The notes: generated by a model from the sequence alone, not told the origin. Counted from the first letter of the stretch, positions 1-3,674 are shown. The stretch is 6,171 nt of DNA from Candidatus Pacearchaeota archaeon (GCA_002690445.1 NZER01000410.1:1-6171), one strand, 5' to 3'. Made by a program: numbers and translations.

Positions 1-59
1 AAGAAGAGGCTGACCAATGGACTGACACCGATCGGTTCCAGTGCCACGAGTGCGAATAA
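1..59 (+). CDS. C-terminal end of an upstream gene (partial)
   Basis: Only the last 18 codons are visible, read in the frame starting at base 3 and ending at TAA 57-59. The residues end in RFQCHECE, with a CxxC pair (Cys14 and Cys17 of the visible part) three residues from the end, which hints at a zinc-binding or redox tail. The stop overlaps the next start as TAATG, a common arrangement for translationally coupled phage genes. The other two frames either hit a stop at once or lack a fitting junction with the next gene. The function cannot be stated from this fragment. Confidence 0.6.
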   Translation, partial: EEADQWTDTDRFQCHECE

Positions 60-211
60 TGAACACTCTCACCGACAACCAATTCCGGAAGCTTGCGGAA
101 ACCCGTATGGCTCAAATGAGAGAGTGGAAAGCAATCCCCGAAAGCACGCGCCCCACATGGGAGCAATTCAAACGCGGACTAAAAGTGAAAAAAGTTAATT
201 TTAAGGGTTGA
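59..211 (+). CDS. 50-aa unknown protein with a WExFKR motif
   Basis: A small hydrophilic, basic protein starting at the ATG that overlaps the previous stop (TAATG) and ending at TGA 209-211. Residues about 22-39 run EWKAIPESTRPTWEQFKR. The same pattern, WK(A/S) then (R/K)P(T/S)WE(Q/S)FKR, occurs in the 47-aa protein at 1759-1902, so the two appear to be paralogues. No known domain was recognised. The repeated Trp/Phe/basic pattern suggests a short helical module that could bind nucleic acid or a protein partner, but that is a guess. Its TGA stop lies inside the -35 box of the following promoter. Confidence 0.7.
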   Translation: MNTLTDNQFRKLAETRMAQMREWKAIPESTRPTWEQFKRGLKVKKVNFKG

Positions 212-236
212 CTTTCACCAAGAAATCAGATATACT
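208..236 (+). promoter_or_regulatory. Sigma70-like promoter of the gene at 247
   Basis: TTGACT (208-213), a 17-bp spacer, and TATACT (231-236): near-consensus boxes at ideal spacing. Placing the -10 at -12 to -7 predicts a start near base 243, so the mRNA would carry only about 4 nt before the ATG at 247. The TGA stop of the preceding gene is embedded in the -35 box. Confidence 0.7.
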
Positions 237-246
237 TTTTGCAGTT

Positions 247-525
247 ATGAGAGACAGAATCAGATTGGAAAATTACACGGTGCGAGTTGATTACCTCAAC
301 AAGCACGAAGTCGACAGCTTCCCCAAGACCCGCGAGGGCTTCAACGCGGCAATCAAGCGGGCCATAGAAACTGGCTTTGATGTTATTCATCACAAGGTGA
401 AGTATAATTTCGAGGACATCGGTGATGGGGTCGTCTGGGAAAACCCAGACAACCCCCGAGATATGGTTTATCGGGCCACCGCGGGGTGGGAATGGTTGGA
501 AGATAAAGCCGGAATTGACGCTTGA
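247..525 (+). CDS. Unknown 92-aa protein
   Basis: I chose the ATG at 247 over the in-frame TTG at 208, because that TTG is the first half of a -35 box and the predicted transcription start lies downstream of it. The product starts MRDRIRLENYTV and ends GWEWLEDKAGIDA. It is a soluble, charged mixed alpha/beta-like protein with no signal peptide or membrane segment. A middle stretch, TREGFNAAIKRAIETGFD, looks like an amphipathic helix. No family was recognised. Codons favour G/C in third position (AAC, GTC, TTC, AAG), unlike the AT-rich genes after base 780. There is no Shine-Dalgarno sequence. The TGA stop (523-525) again sits in the next gene's -35 box. Confidence 0.75.
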   Translation: MRDRIRLENYTVRVDYLNKHEVDSFPKTREGFNAAIKRAIETGFDVIHHKVKYNFEDIGDGVVWENPDNPRDMVYRATAGWEWLEDKAGIDA

Positions 526-550
526 CATTTGGCCTATTATATGAGATAAT
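522..550 (+). promoter_or_regulatory. Sigma70-like promoter of the gene at 560
   Basis: TTGACA (522-527, perfect consensus), a 17-bp spacer, and GATAAT (545-550, one mismatch). The -10 ends 9 nt before the ATG at 560, which predicts a leader of about 3 nt (GTT). The stop TGA of the upstream gene (523-525) is inside TTGACA. Confidence 0.75.
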
Positions 551-559
551 TTTTTTGTT

Positions 560-772
560 ATGAGAGATGAGCATTACGAGCAAGTTGGACAGGCCACAAT
601 GAAAATGGCTGGTGTTGAGGGTGTGTTGGAGGAACTCGCACGACGCGATGATTACACCAACGCGGAATTGCGCAGCGCGATGGTTCGCGCCGCGCAGGAA
701 ATCAATGAGGCTCGCTTCCAAATCAAGCGAAATGTCTACCACGAATACGCGCATTTAATTGAAAAAAAGTGA
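560..772 (+). CDS. Unknown 70-aa helical protein
   Basis: The start is ATG 560, right after a near-consensus promoter, in the context GTTATGAGAGA shared with the gene at 247. The product is charged, Ala/Glu/Arg-rich and almost certainly helical throughout: VEGVLEELARRD near residues 19-30, then AELRSAMVRAAQEINEARFQ near 35-54. The C-terminus is HLIEKK. No domain, signal peptide or cysteine cluster was found. It could be a small adaptor or DNA/host-protein-binding factor, but nothing shows it. It is the last gene of the GC-richer left block, and the sequence turns very AT-rich immediately after its TGA (770-772). Confidence 0.75.
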   Translation: MRDEHYEQVGQATMKMAGVEGVLEELARRDDYTNAELRSAMVRAAQEINEARFQIKRNVYHEYAHLIEKK

Positions 773-788
773 AAAAATTGATAGAGGT

Positions 789-920
789 ATGAAAGATTGT
801 TTTGAATTAAATGATTTTATATTATTTAAAAATGATATTGATTGGGAGTTGTTAAAGGTTATTATTAAAGAAGAGAATGAAGAAGGGTTTAGTGATAAGT
901 GGGATGAGTTAGAAGTATAG
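789..920 (+). CDS. Unknown 43-aa acidic protein
   Basis: ATG 789 to TAG 918-920, starting 16 nt after the previous stop. The product begins MKDCFELNDFILFKNDIDWE and ends in an acidic stretch (KEENEEGFSDKWDELEV). The reading frame is extremely AT-rich (TTA, ATT, GAT, AAA codons), in sharp contrast to the gene ending at 772. A purine run, AGAGGT (783-788), precedes the ATG but is too close for normal Shine-Dalgarno action. It is supported by the open frame, the gene packing and protein-like composition, not by a recognised family. It may be an anti-host or regulatory micro-protein. Confidence 0.5.
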   Translation: MKDCFELNDFILFKNDIDWELLKVIIKEENEEGFSDKWDELEV

Positions 921-943
921 TATAACTTTTTATATTATATAAG

Positions 944-973
944 TTGAGACTATATAGTCTCTCTATATATACT
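944..973 (+). promoter_or_regulatory. Possible promoter with a 16-bp palindromic operator
   Basis: GAGACTATATAGTCTC (946-961) is a perfect palindrome with no loop, the form expected of a dimeric repressor site. It covers most of a possible -35 TTGAGA (944-949) and the spacer ahead of TATACT (968-973; 18-bp spacer). That overlap is the classic layout for a repressed promoter. Transcription from here would give a leader of about 130 nt before the gene at 1113, unlike the leaderless promoters elsewhere. The palindrome is certain; the promoter and operator roles are inferred. Confidence 0.4.
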
Positions 974-977
974 CTCT

Positions 978-1037
978 CTCTATAGACTTAAGTACGAGAA
1001 TCCGGTCTATATAGAGGTACCGGAAATCCGGTTTATA
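978..1037 (+). repeat. Structured non-coding segment: two hairpins and a direct repeat
   Basis: TATAGAC (981-987) pairs with GTCTATA (1005-1011) across a 17-nt loop. ACCGG-AAAT-CCGGT (1019-1032) forms a compact 5-bp hairpin. AATCCGGTCTATA (999-1011) and AATCCGGTTTATA (1025-1037) are a 13-nt direct repeat with one mismatch. They sit in the 192-bp gene-free stretch 921-1112, which also holds runs of CT and TA dinucleotides (956-986). No ORF of useful length was seen. It could be a structured leader, a small RNA or a set of protein-binding sites. Confidence 0.45.
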
Positions 1038-1099
1038 GGTGCATGCGGAATTATTTTTCATAAAACTCTCTAGAAAGCTTGTAATAGGGCTTTAAGTGA

Positions 1100-1107
1100 G
1101 ATAAATT
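1100..1107 (+). promoter_or_regulatory. Late-like box upstream of the gene at 1113
   Basis: GATAAATT resembles the T4 late box TATAAATA. It ends 5 nt before the ATG at 1113. If it occupies -13 to -6, the transcription start is the A of the ATG. The same TAAAT(A/T)AT core recurs at the same place before the genes at 1759, 2409 and 4913. Confidence 0.4.
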
Positions 1108-1112
1108 ATTAT

Positions 1113-1388
1113 ATGCCCGCAGGACATCAAGAAGCACAAGTGGACAACTCACCAGACAAATCACCAGTTATGCATTACAATATCGCTATTACACAAAGAG
1201 ACATGGATGAGATCAATCATCTAGTTAAACGGAATTACGCAGGTATGACGGTAGCCTGGTCATCGGCGTTTGTTGCTGTGACAAAGGTATTAAATCAGAT
1301 TGCTAAACAGGACGAAGAGCTTGATAATTATGATAACGACGGTACTTGTCCAATCTGCAAAGCTCCAGAGCATGATGACACTGATTAA
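1113..1388 (+). CDS. Unknown 91-aa protein with a C-terminal CPIC motif
   Basis: ATG 1113 is preferred because the TAAATTATTAT box precedes it exactly as before other genes. An internal Met20 (MHYNIAITQRDMDEINHLV) is a possible alternative start. The middle (about residues 28-72) looks helical, with an Ala/Val-rich stretch WSSAFVAVTKVL near 49-60 that is too short and mixed to call a membrane span. The tail has TCPICKAPEH (Cys79, Cys82, His87), half of a zinc-binding site, followed by acidic residues. A single CxxC could complete a zinc site by dimerisation. No family was recognised. It is followed after 39 nt by another Cys-rich gene. Confidence 0.75.
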   Translation: MPAGHQEAQVDNSPDKSPVMHYNIAITQRDMDEINHLVKRNYAGMTVAWSSAFVAVTKVLNQIAKQDEELDNYDNDGTCPICKAPEHDDTD

Positions 1389-1411
1389 TCAGTAGTAAAT
1401 CTCTCTAGCTA

Positions 1412-1420
1412 TGCTATAAT
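1412..1420 (+). promoter_or_regulatory. Extended -10 promoter of the gene at 1428
   Basis: TGCTATAAT (1412-1420) is a perfect extended -10 element (TGnTATAAT). No good -35 exists at 17 bp (GTAGTA at 1392-1397), which an extended -10 can compensate for. The predicted start is about base 1427, giving a leader of at most one nucleotide before ATG 1428. Confidence 0.6.
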
Positions 1421-1427
1421 ATATGCA

Positions 1428-1664
1428 ATGACTATAACTGAAGGTGAGTTGCAAGGACAAATTATCGATGAAATGGAAGAATGTGAGGAATGCGCTGAGG
1501 CCTGGTGTAGTGAAGGACCTGTTAATTACAATGAAGATATTGAGGCTTGGTTATGTGAAGGGTGTGAGAGCAAATATTACGAAGAGATATGTACGGAAGA
1601 GAAATTTAAATGTCCAGATTGTAAAACATGTGGTAATTTAAATACGTTTAGAGGAAATGATTAA
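1428..1664 (+). CDS. Cys-rich zinc-finger-type protein, 78 aa
   Basis: Nine cysteines in 78 residues: Cys19, 22, 27, 43, 46, 55, 62, 65 and 68. MEECEECAEAWC (16-27) followed by WLCEGCESKYYEE (41-53) has the spacing of a treble-clef/zinc-ribbon knuckle pair. KFKCPDCKTCGN (59-70) may form a second metal site. Such small zinc-binding proteins are common in phages and usually bind nucleic acid or a host enzyme; here the target is unknown. The start at ATG 1428 follows an extended -10 box with essentially no leader and no Shine-Dalgarno. Its TAA stop (1662-1664) directly abuts the tRNA-Cys-like gene, so both are probably on one transcript. A 65-codon frame at 1444-1641 is a shadow. Confidence 0.8.
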   Translation: MTITEGELQGQIIDEMEECEECAEAWCSEGPVNYNEDIEAWLCEGCESKYYEEICTEEKFKCPDCKTCGNLNTFRGND

Positions 1665-1740
1665 GCACGGCGACCGAGCAAGTGAACGGCGTGGTCTGCA
1701 AAACCATCGTAGCAGGGGGCGGTACCCTGGTCGTGCTCCA
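1665..1740 (+). tRNA. tRNA-Cys (GCA)-like gene with an aberrant core
   Basis: A 76-nt cloverleaf in exact canonical numbering with encoded CCA. The acceptor GCACGGC (1665-1671) pairs with GTCGTGC (1730-1736), with one G-U. The D stem is only CCG/CGG (1674-1676, 1687-1689). The anticodon stem GTGGT/ACCAT (1691-1695, 1703-1707) closes the loop CTGCAAA with U33 and anticodon GCA (1698-1700). The T stem CAGGG/CCCTG (1713-1717, 1725-1729) closes a 7-nt loop. The discriminator is U73 (1737), as in known tRNA-Cys. Odd points: the T loop is GGCGGTA instead of TTCRANY, U8 and A14 are both G, G19 is T, and position 26 is C, so most usual tertiary contacts are lost. It is GC-rich against AT-rich flanks. 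It may be a true but degenerate phage tRNA or a tRNA mimic. It has no promoter of its own. Confidence 0.8.
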
Positions 1741-1744
1741 ATTT

Positions 1745-1752
1745 GATAAATA
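1745..1752 (+). promoter_or_regulatory. Late-like box upstream of the gene at 1759
   Basis: GATAAATA matches seven of eight positions of the T4 late box TATAAATA and ends 6 nt before the ATG at 1759. The expected start is at or one base before the ATG. It lies just after the CCA end of the tRNA-like gene. Confidence 0.45.
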
Positions 1753-1758
1753 ATTAAA

Positions 1759-1902
1759 ATGACACGAGAAGAGCTATTAACTAAATGGAAATCTTTAGCA
1801 GATCCTAAACCATCATGGGAATCCTTTAAGAGACTAATAGGTCACATGCGAGGTGACGTAGATAAAGCGCGACAACTATGGCGAAAGACAAAAGACCGGT
1901 AA
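1759..1902 (+). CDS. 47-aa WExFKR protein, paralogue of the gene at 59
   Basis: ATG 1759 to TAA 1900-1902. The product begins MTREELLTKWKSLADPKPSW and continues ESFKRLIGHMRGDVDKARQL, then WRKTKDR. The stretch KWKSLADPKPSWESFKR (9-25) parallels EWKAIPESTRPTWEQFKR in the 50-aa protein at 59-211, differing by one residue gap. The C-terminal half is helical and basic, a possible nucleic-acid-binding arm. It has no Shine-Dalgarno but a TAAATAATT box just upstream. The next ATG follows its stop after 2 nt. The family is unknown; the conserved motif between two copies makes it very likely a real gene. Confidence 0.7.
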   Translation: MTREELLTKWKSLADPKPSWESFKRLIGHMRGDVDKARQLWRKTKDR

Positions 1903-1904
1903 TT

Positions 1905-2081
1905 ATGAGCGAAAAGCCTCCATTACTTGCAATGCTACTAGCACCATTTATACTGTTGTATATTAAAGTACTTGATTTGATAGACTGGATTATCCATATG
2001 GATGAATCTATTCATCCTCGTAACTATCAGGTACCGAGAGATAAACATGATAAAAAAGGCTCAGATACTACTTATAAGTAG
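1905..2081 (+). CDS. 58-aa single-pass membrane protein
   Basis: I prefer ATG 1905, two bases after the previous stop, which suggests translational coupling. An in-frame ATG at 1878 would add nine residues (MAKDKRPVI) and overlap the previous gene by 25 nt. Residues about 6-30 (LLAMLLAPFILLYIKVLDLI and the next few) form one hydrophobic segment. The tail (MDESIHPRNYQVPRDKHDKK) is hydrophilic and basic. There is no signal-peptidase or lipobox site. It is the first of three tandem micro-genes encoding membrane or membrane-prone peptides. A holin-like or superinfection/envelope role is conceivable from size and topology only. Confidence 0.6.
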   Translation: MSEKPPLLAMLLAPFILLYIKVLDLIDWIIHMDESIHPRNYQVPRDKHDKKGSDTTYK

Positions 2082-2292
2082 TATAATAATTATACTTTCA
2101 TATTTTACAGCTACATTGGCTTATTCCATTGGATTAACAATGATAGGACCAATGCCAACAGCTCATGCAAGCGATATAAGACAATATGGAATTTTTTTAA
2201 ATGACCCAACAAATGGAGATTATAAAGATTTTGCTGAGTGGCAAACAAAGAAAATCTTTAAACTAACTATATCAGAATTAGAAGAGAAATAA
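2047..2292 (+). CDS. 81-aa membrane-anchored or secreted small protein
   Basis: Of two in-frame starts I prefer ATG 2047, because it gives a positive N-terminus (MIKKAQ) directly before the hydrophobic stretch. The ATG at 2002 would add 15 residues and overlap the upstream gene by 80 nt instead of 35. Residues about 7-34 (ILLISSIIIILSYFTATLAY and onwards) make a strong transmembrane or signal segment. PMPTAHAS (about 36-43) then resembles an AxA signal-peptidase site. The rest is a short soluble domain (FLNDPTNGDYKDFAEWQTKK, then IFKLTISELEEK) probably outside the cytoplasm. A purine run, GAGAG, lies about 6 nt before the ATG, one of the few Shine-Dalgarno-like sites here. There is no lipobox, so it is not an obvious o-spanin. 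Confidence 0.6.
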   Translation: MIKKAQILLISSIIIILSYFTATLAYSIGLTMIGPMPTAHASDIRQYGIFLNDPTNGDYKDFAEWQTKKIFKLTISELEEK

Positions 2293-2293
2293 T

Positions 2294-2404
2294 ATGGATT
2301 TTTTTGTTGAATTAGCTATACATAATTGGAAATGGCGTATAAAGAATTGGAAATTATATGTTAGATATTATTATAGAAGAATAGCATCATTTTTTATTAA
2401 ATAA
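2294..2404 (+). CDS. 36-aa basic aromatic peptide
   Basis: It starts one base after the previous stop (TAATATG) and ends at TAA 2402-2404. The product is MDFFVELAIHNWKWRIKNWK followed by LYVRYYYRRIASFFIK: four-residue WK repeats, many Trp/Tyr/Phe and Arg/Lys, and almost no acidic residues after position 6. Such a composition suits an amphipathic helix lying on a membrane. It follows two membrane-protein genes with minimal spacing, so it probably belongs with them. The call rests on packing and composition; no family was recognised. Confidence 0.5.
   Translation: MDFFVELAIHNWKWRIKNWKLYVRYYYRRIASFFIK
2396..2403 (+). promoter_or_regulatory. Late-like box upstream of the gene at 2409
   Basis: ATTAAATA, within TAAATAATCAT (2398-2408), ends 5 nt before ATG 2409, so a start 6 nt downstream would fall on the A of the ATG. 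The box overlaps the TAA stop of the preceding peptide gene, so part of the match could be chance. Confidence 0.35.
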
Positions 2405-2408
2405 TCAT

Positions 2409-2921
2409 ATGGCCTTCGAAGCTAAACTATTAACAGAATCAAAAAATAAGCAAGCTAAATTATTAAGAGCAGCAAAGAAGGCAGCCAAAGAGCCAGATAC
2501 AGGGGTAAAGATACTTCGAAAGTCTGCTTATTATGTTATTAGAGATTGTGCTAAGGTTACAGAGCTCTATTTACCTCATTTTATATATTCACAATTAAAG
2601 AATCCTATCCAGATGTTAGAGGGTGTGTTCACGAAGGCAGATTGCACAGATTTTCTAGCACGAGCAAAGAAGGACTTAGTTACTAATCAATTAGTAAATT
2701 TAATTATTATAGATATTAAGAAGCAGAACTTACTAGAGTCTGCTACTACTGCGAAATCACCATCACTAGACCCAGGGATATTTGACGAAGAAGCTGAGGA
2801 TGATATTTATGGTGATTACGATTCTACAGGATTTACAGAAGAAGCTGAACCAGAAATAATAGTAGAAGTTGAAAAAGATACCTTACAATTGTTGTTAGAT
2901 GCCTTCAACGTCAAAAATTAG
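2409..2921 (+). CDS. Unknown 170-aa protein, basic head and acidic tail
   Basis: The start is ATG 2409, four bases after the previous stop. The N-terminal third is Lys/Ala-rich and helical (KNKQAKLLRAAKKAAKEPD, 12-30). A central mixed region contains YYVIRDCAKVTELYLPHFIY (41-60) and a hydrophobic segment, NQLVNLIIIDIKKQNLLE (93-110), probably a buried helix or strand. Residues 121-157 are strongly acidic, with a repeated EEAE (127-130, 144-147). The C-terminus LQLLLDAFNVKN is a short amphipathic helix that could dock to a partner. This charge layout is seen in phage DNA-associated or scaffold-like proteins, but no family was recognised. Its end overlaps the next (split) gene by 23 nt. Confidence 0.8.
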   Translation: MAFEAKLLTESKNKQAKLLRAAKKAAKEPDTGVKILRKSAYYVIRDCAKVTELYLPHFIYSQLKNPIQMLEGVFTKADCTDFLARAKKDLVTNQLVNLIIIDIKKQNLLESATTAKSPSLDPGIFDEEAEDDIYGDYDSTGFTEEAEPEIIVEVEKDTLQLLLDAFNVKN

Positions 2922-3095
2922 AACAGAATTCAAGTGTAGATATGATGCATTAGCGTGTCAATTAATTTCTCATGGTACCAACCTACAAAACTGTAAAACT
3001 GTAAAACTGAAAAAGAGCTTTTAGCTGATAGTGATGATTGTATTAAGTTAGCCAGAGAGTTTATTAATCTAGTTACAAAGGTTCATGATAATTGA
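2899..3095 (+). pseudogene. Small gene split by an 8-bp tandem repeat
   Basis: From ATG 2899 the frame reads MPSTSKIRTEFKCRYDALAC, continues QLISHGTNLQNCKTVKLKKS, and stops at TAG 3022-3024. The -1 frame (codons starting at 3009, 3012 and so on) is then open to TGA 3093-3095, with protein-like content: EKELLADSDDCIKLAREFIN, then LVTKVHDN. It ends in a normal 11-nt overlap with the next gene. The switch point coincides with the repeat AAAACTGT (2987-3009). Removing one 8-bp unit joins both halves into one 62-aa protein. So this is a slippage-disrupted gene, a phase-variable gene, or one read by -1 frameshifting (CTGAAAAAG, 3007-3015). The function is unknown. Confidence 0.6.
2987..3009 (+). 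repeat. 8-bp tandem repeat inside a gene
   Basis: Two full copies of AAAACTGT (2987-2994, 2995-3002) and a 7-nt third copy (3003-3009). Eight is not a multiple of three, so gain or loss of one unit switches the reading frame of the gene at 2899. Short tandem units of this kind are prone to slipped-strand mispairing. Confidence 0.85.
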
Positions 3096-3564
3096 TTTAG
3101 GATTGCCAGATAGTATAGAAGATATTATAAAATTCCGGAAGGTACATGCCGGAGAGAAGATTATTGCAACAAACGGATGCTTTGACATCCTTCATGCCGG
3201 ACATGTATCATATCTTGAGCTAGCCAGAGAATTAGGTGACATCTTAGTAGTTGGTGTGAATGATGACGAAACTGTGAGAGACCTTAAGGGCGTAGGGAGA
3301 CCCATTAATCATATTGAGGATCGAGTCAAGGTATTGTCTAGTATACGATATGTCGACTTAGTGGTAATATTCCACGAAATCCGGACTACAAGTTTTCTAG
3401 AAGCGATCCAACCGGACATATATGTAAAAGGTGGAGATTATCGGATCGATGACTTGCCGGAATGTGAGCAAGCAGTATTAGAAGAGAATGTTTTAGATAT
3501 TCAGATTTTGCCGGAGCTAACCGGAAGATCAACTACAAATATTATCCAGAGAATAAAAGCTTGA
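3085..3564 (+). CDS. RfaE domain II/HldE C-terminal-type nucleotidyltransferase
   Basis: A 159-aa protein of the cytidylyltransferase-like superfamily. In this family, HldE-C/RfaE2 adenylates D-glycero-beta-D-manno-heptose 1-phosphate to ADP-heptose in the cytoplasm for LPS or S-layer glycans. Visible signatures: TNGCFDILHAGHVSYLE (29-45) with the HxGH motif at 37-40; GDILVVGVNDDETV (51-64); LKG-GRPIN-EDR (68-80); DIYVKGGDY (111-119); and GRSTTNIIQRI (147-157). KGGDY and STT favour RfaE2 over glycerol-3-phosphate cytidylyltransferase. It is full length for a stand-alone domain; no kinase domain is attached and no other heptose genes are in view. The nucleotide and sugar specificity is therefore inferred. 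The gene is unusually rich in CCGGA. ATG 3085 overlaps the previous frame by 11 nt, and TGA lies in the next promoter. Confidence 0.9.
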   Translation: MIIDLGLPDSIEDIIKFRKVHAGEKIIATNGCFDILHAGHVSYLELARELGDILVVGVNDDETVRDLKGVGRPINHIEDRVKVLSSIRYVDLVVIFHEIRTTSFLEAIQPDIYVKGGDYRIDDLPECEQAVLEENVLDIQILPELTGRSTTNIIQRIKA

Positions 3565-3589
3565 CTGTTTTCATATAAATAACTATAAT
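3561..3589 (+). promoter_or_regulatory. Near-consensus sigma70 promoter of the gene at 3600
   Basis: TTGACT (3561-3566), a 17-bp spacer, and a perfect TATAAT (3584-3589). The start is predicted near 3596-3597, so the leader is about 3-4 nt before ATG 3600. An in-frame ATG at 3591 would lie upstream of this start and is not used in this model. The TGA stop of the nucleotidyltransferase gene (3562-3564) is inside the -35. Confidence 0.8.
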
Positions 3590-3599
3590 AATGTCTATT

Positions 3600-3674
3600 A
3601 TGAATGATGAAAAAGCCGAGAGTAATAATACGGTTCAACACGGGAACCAGAATACACCCGCCAAAAAAGGGTAA
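3600..3674 (+). CDS. 24-aa hydrophilic peptide
   Basis: ATG 3600 to TAA 3672-3674 encodes MNDEKAESNNTVQHGNQNTP and AKKG: polar, Asn/Gln-rich and probably unstructured. Its main support is the near-consensus promoter placed 10 nt before the ATG, as for other genes here. The last codons run through A6 (3663-3668). Losing one A would extend the frame to TAA 3715-3717, adding a basic tail with YIRKKRSCKEE, so the true product may be 38 aa. No function can be given. Confidence 0.45.
   Translation: MNDEKAESNNTVQHGNQNTPAKKG

Noticed and set aside
208..246. TTG start giving a 105-aa version of the gene at 247
   Set aside because: The TTG is the first half of a near-consensus -35 box and lies upstream of the predicted transcription start; the ATG at 247 fits the repeated promoter-to-ATG spacing.
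226..754. Minus-strand frames of 100 and 123 codons (226-528 and 383-754)
   Set aside because: They lie antisense to well-supported + strand genes, have no promoter or start signals, and read as low-quality protein; they are shadows of GC-richer coding DNA.
921..1112. CRISPR-like array or origin iterons
   Set aside because: There are only two copies of a 13-nt repeat and no regular spacer series; the CT/TA runs are simple sequence.
1444..1641. 65-codon + strand frame overlapping the Cys-rich gene
   Set aside because: It is fully nested in the frame 1428-1664, which has the extended -10 promoter and a coherent zinc-ligand pattern.
2002..2046. Upstream start for the 81-aa membrane protein
   Set aside because: It would overlap the preceding gene by 80 nt and put a non-typical segment before the positive MIKK start; kept only as an alternative.
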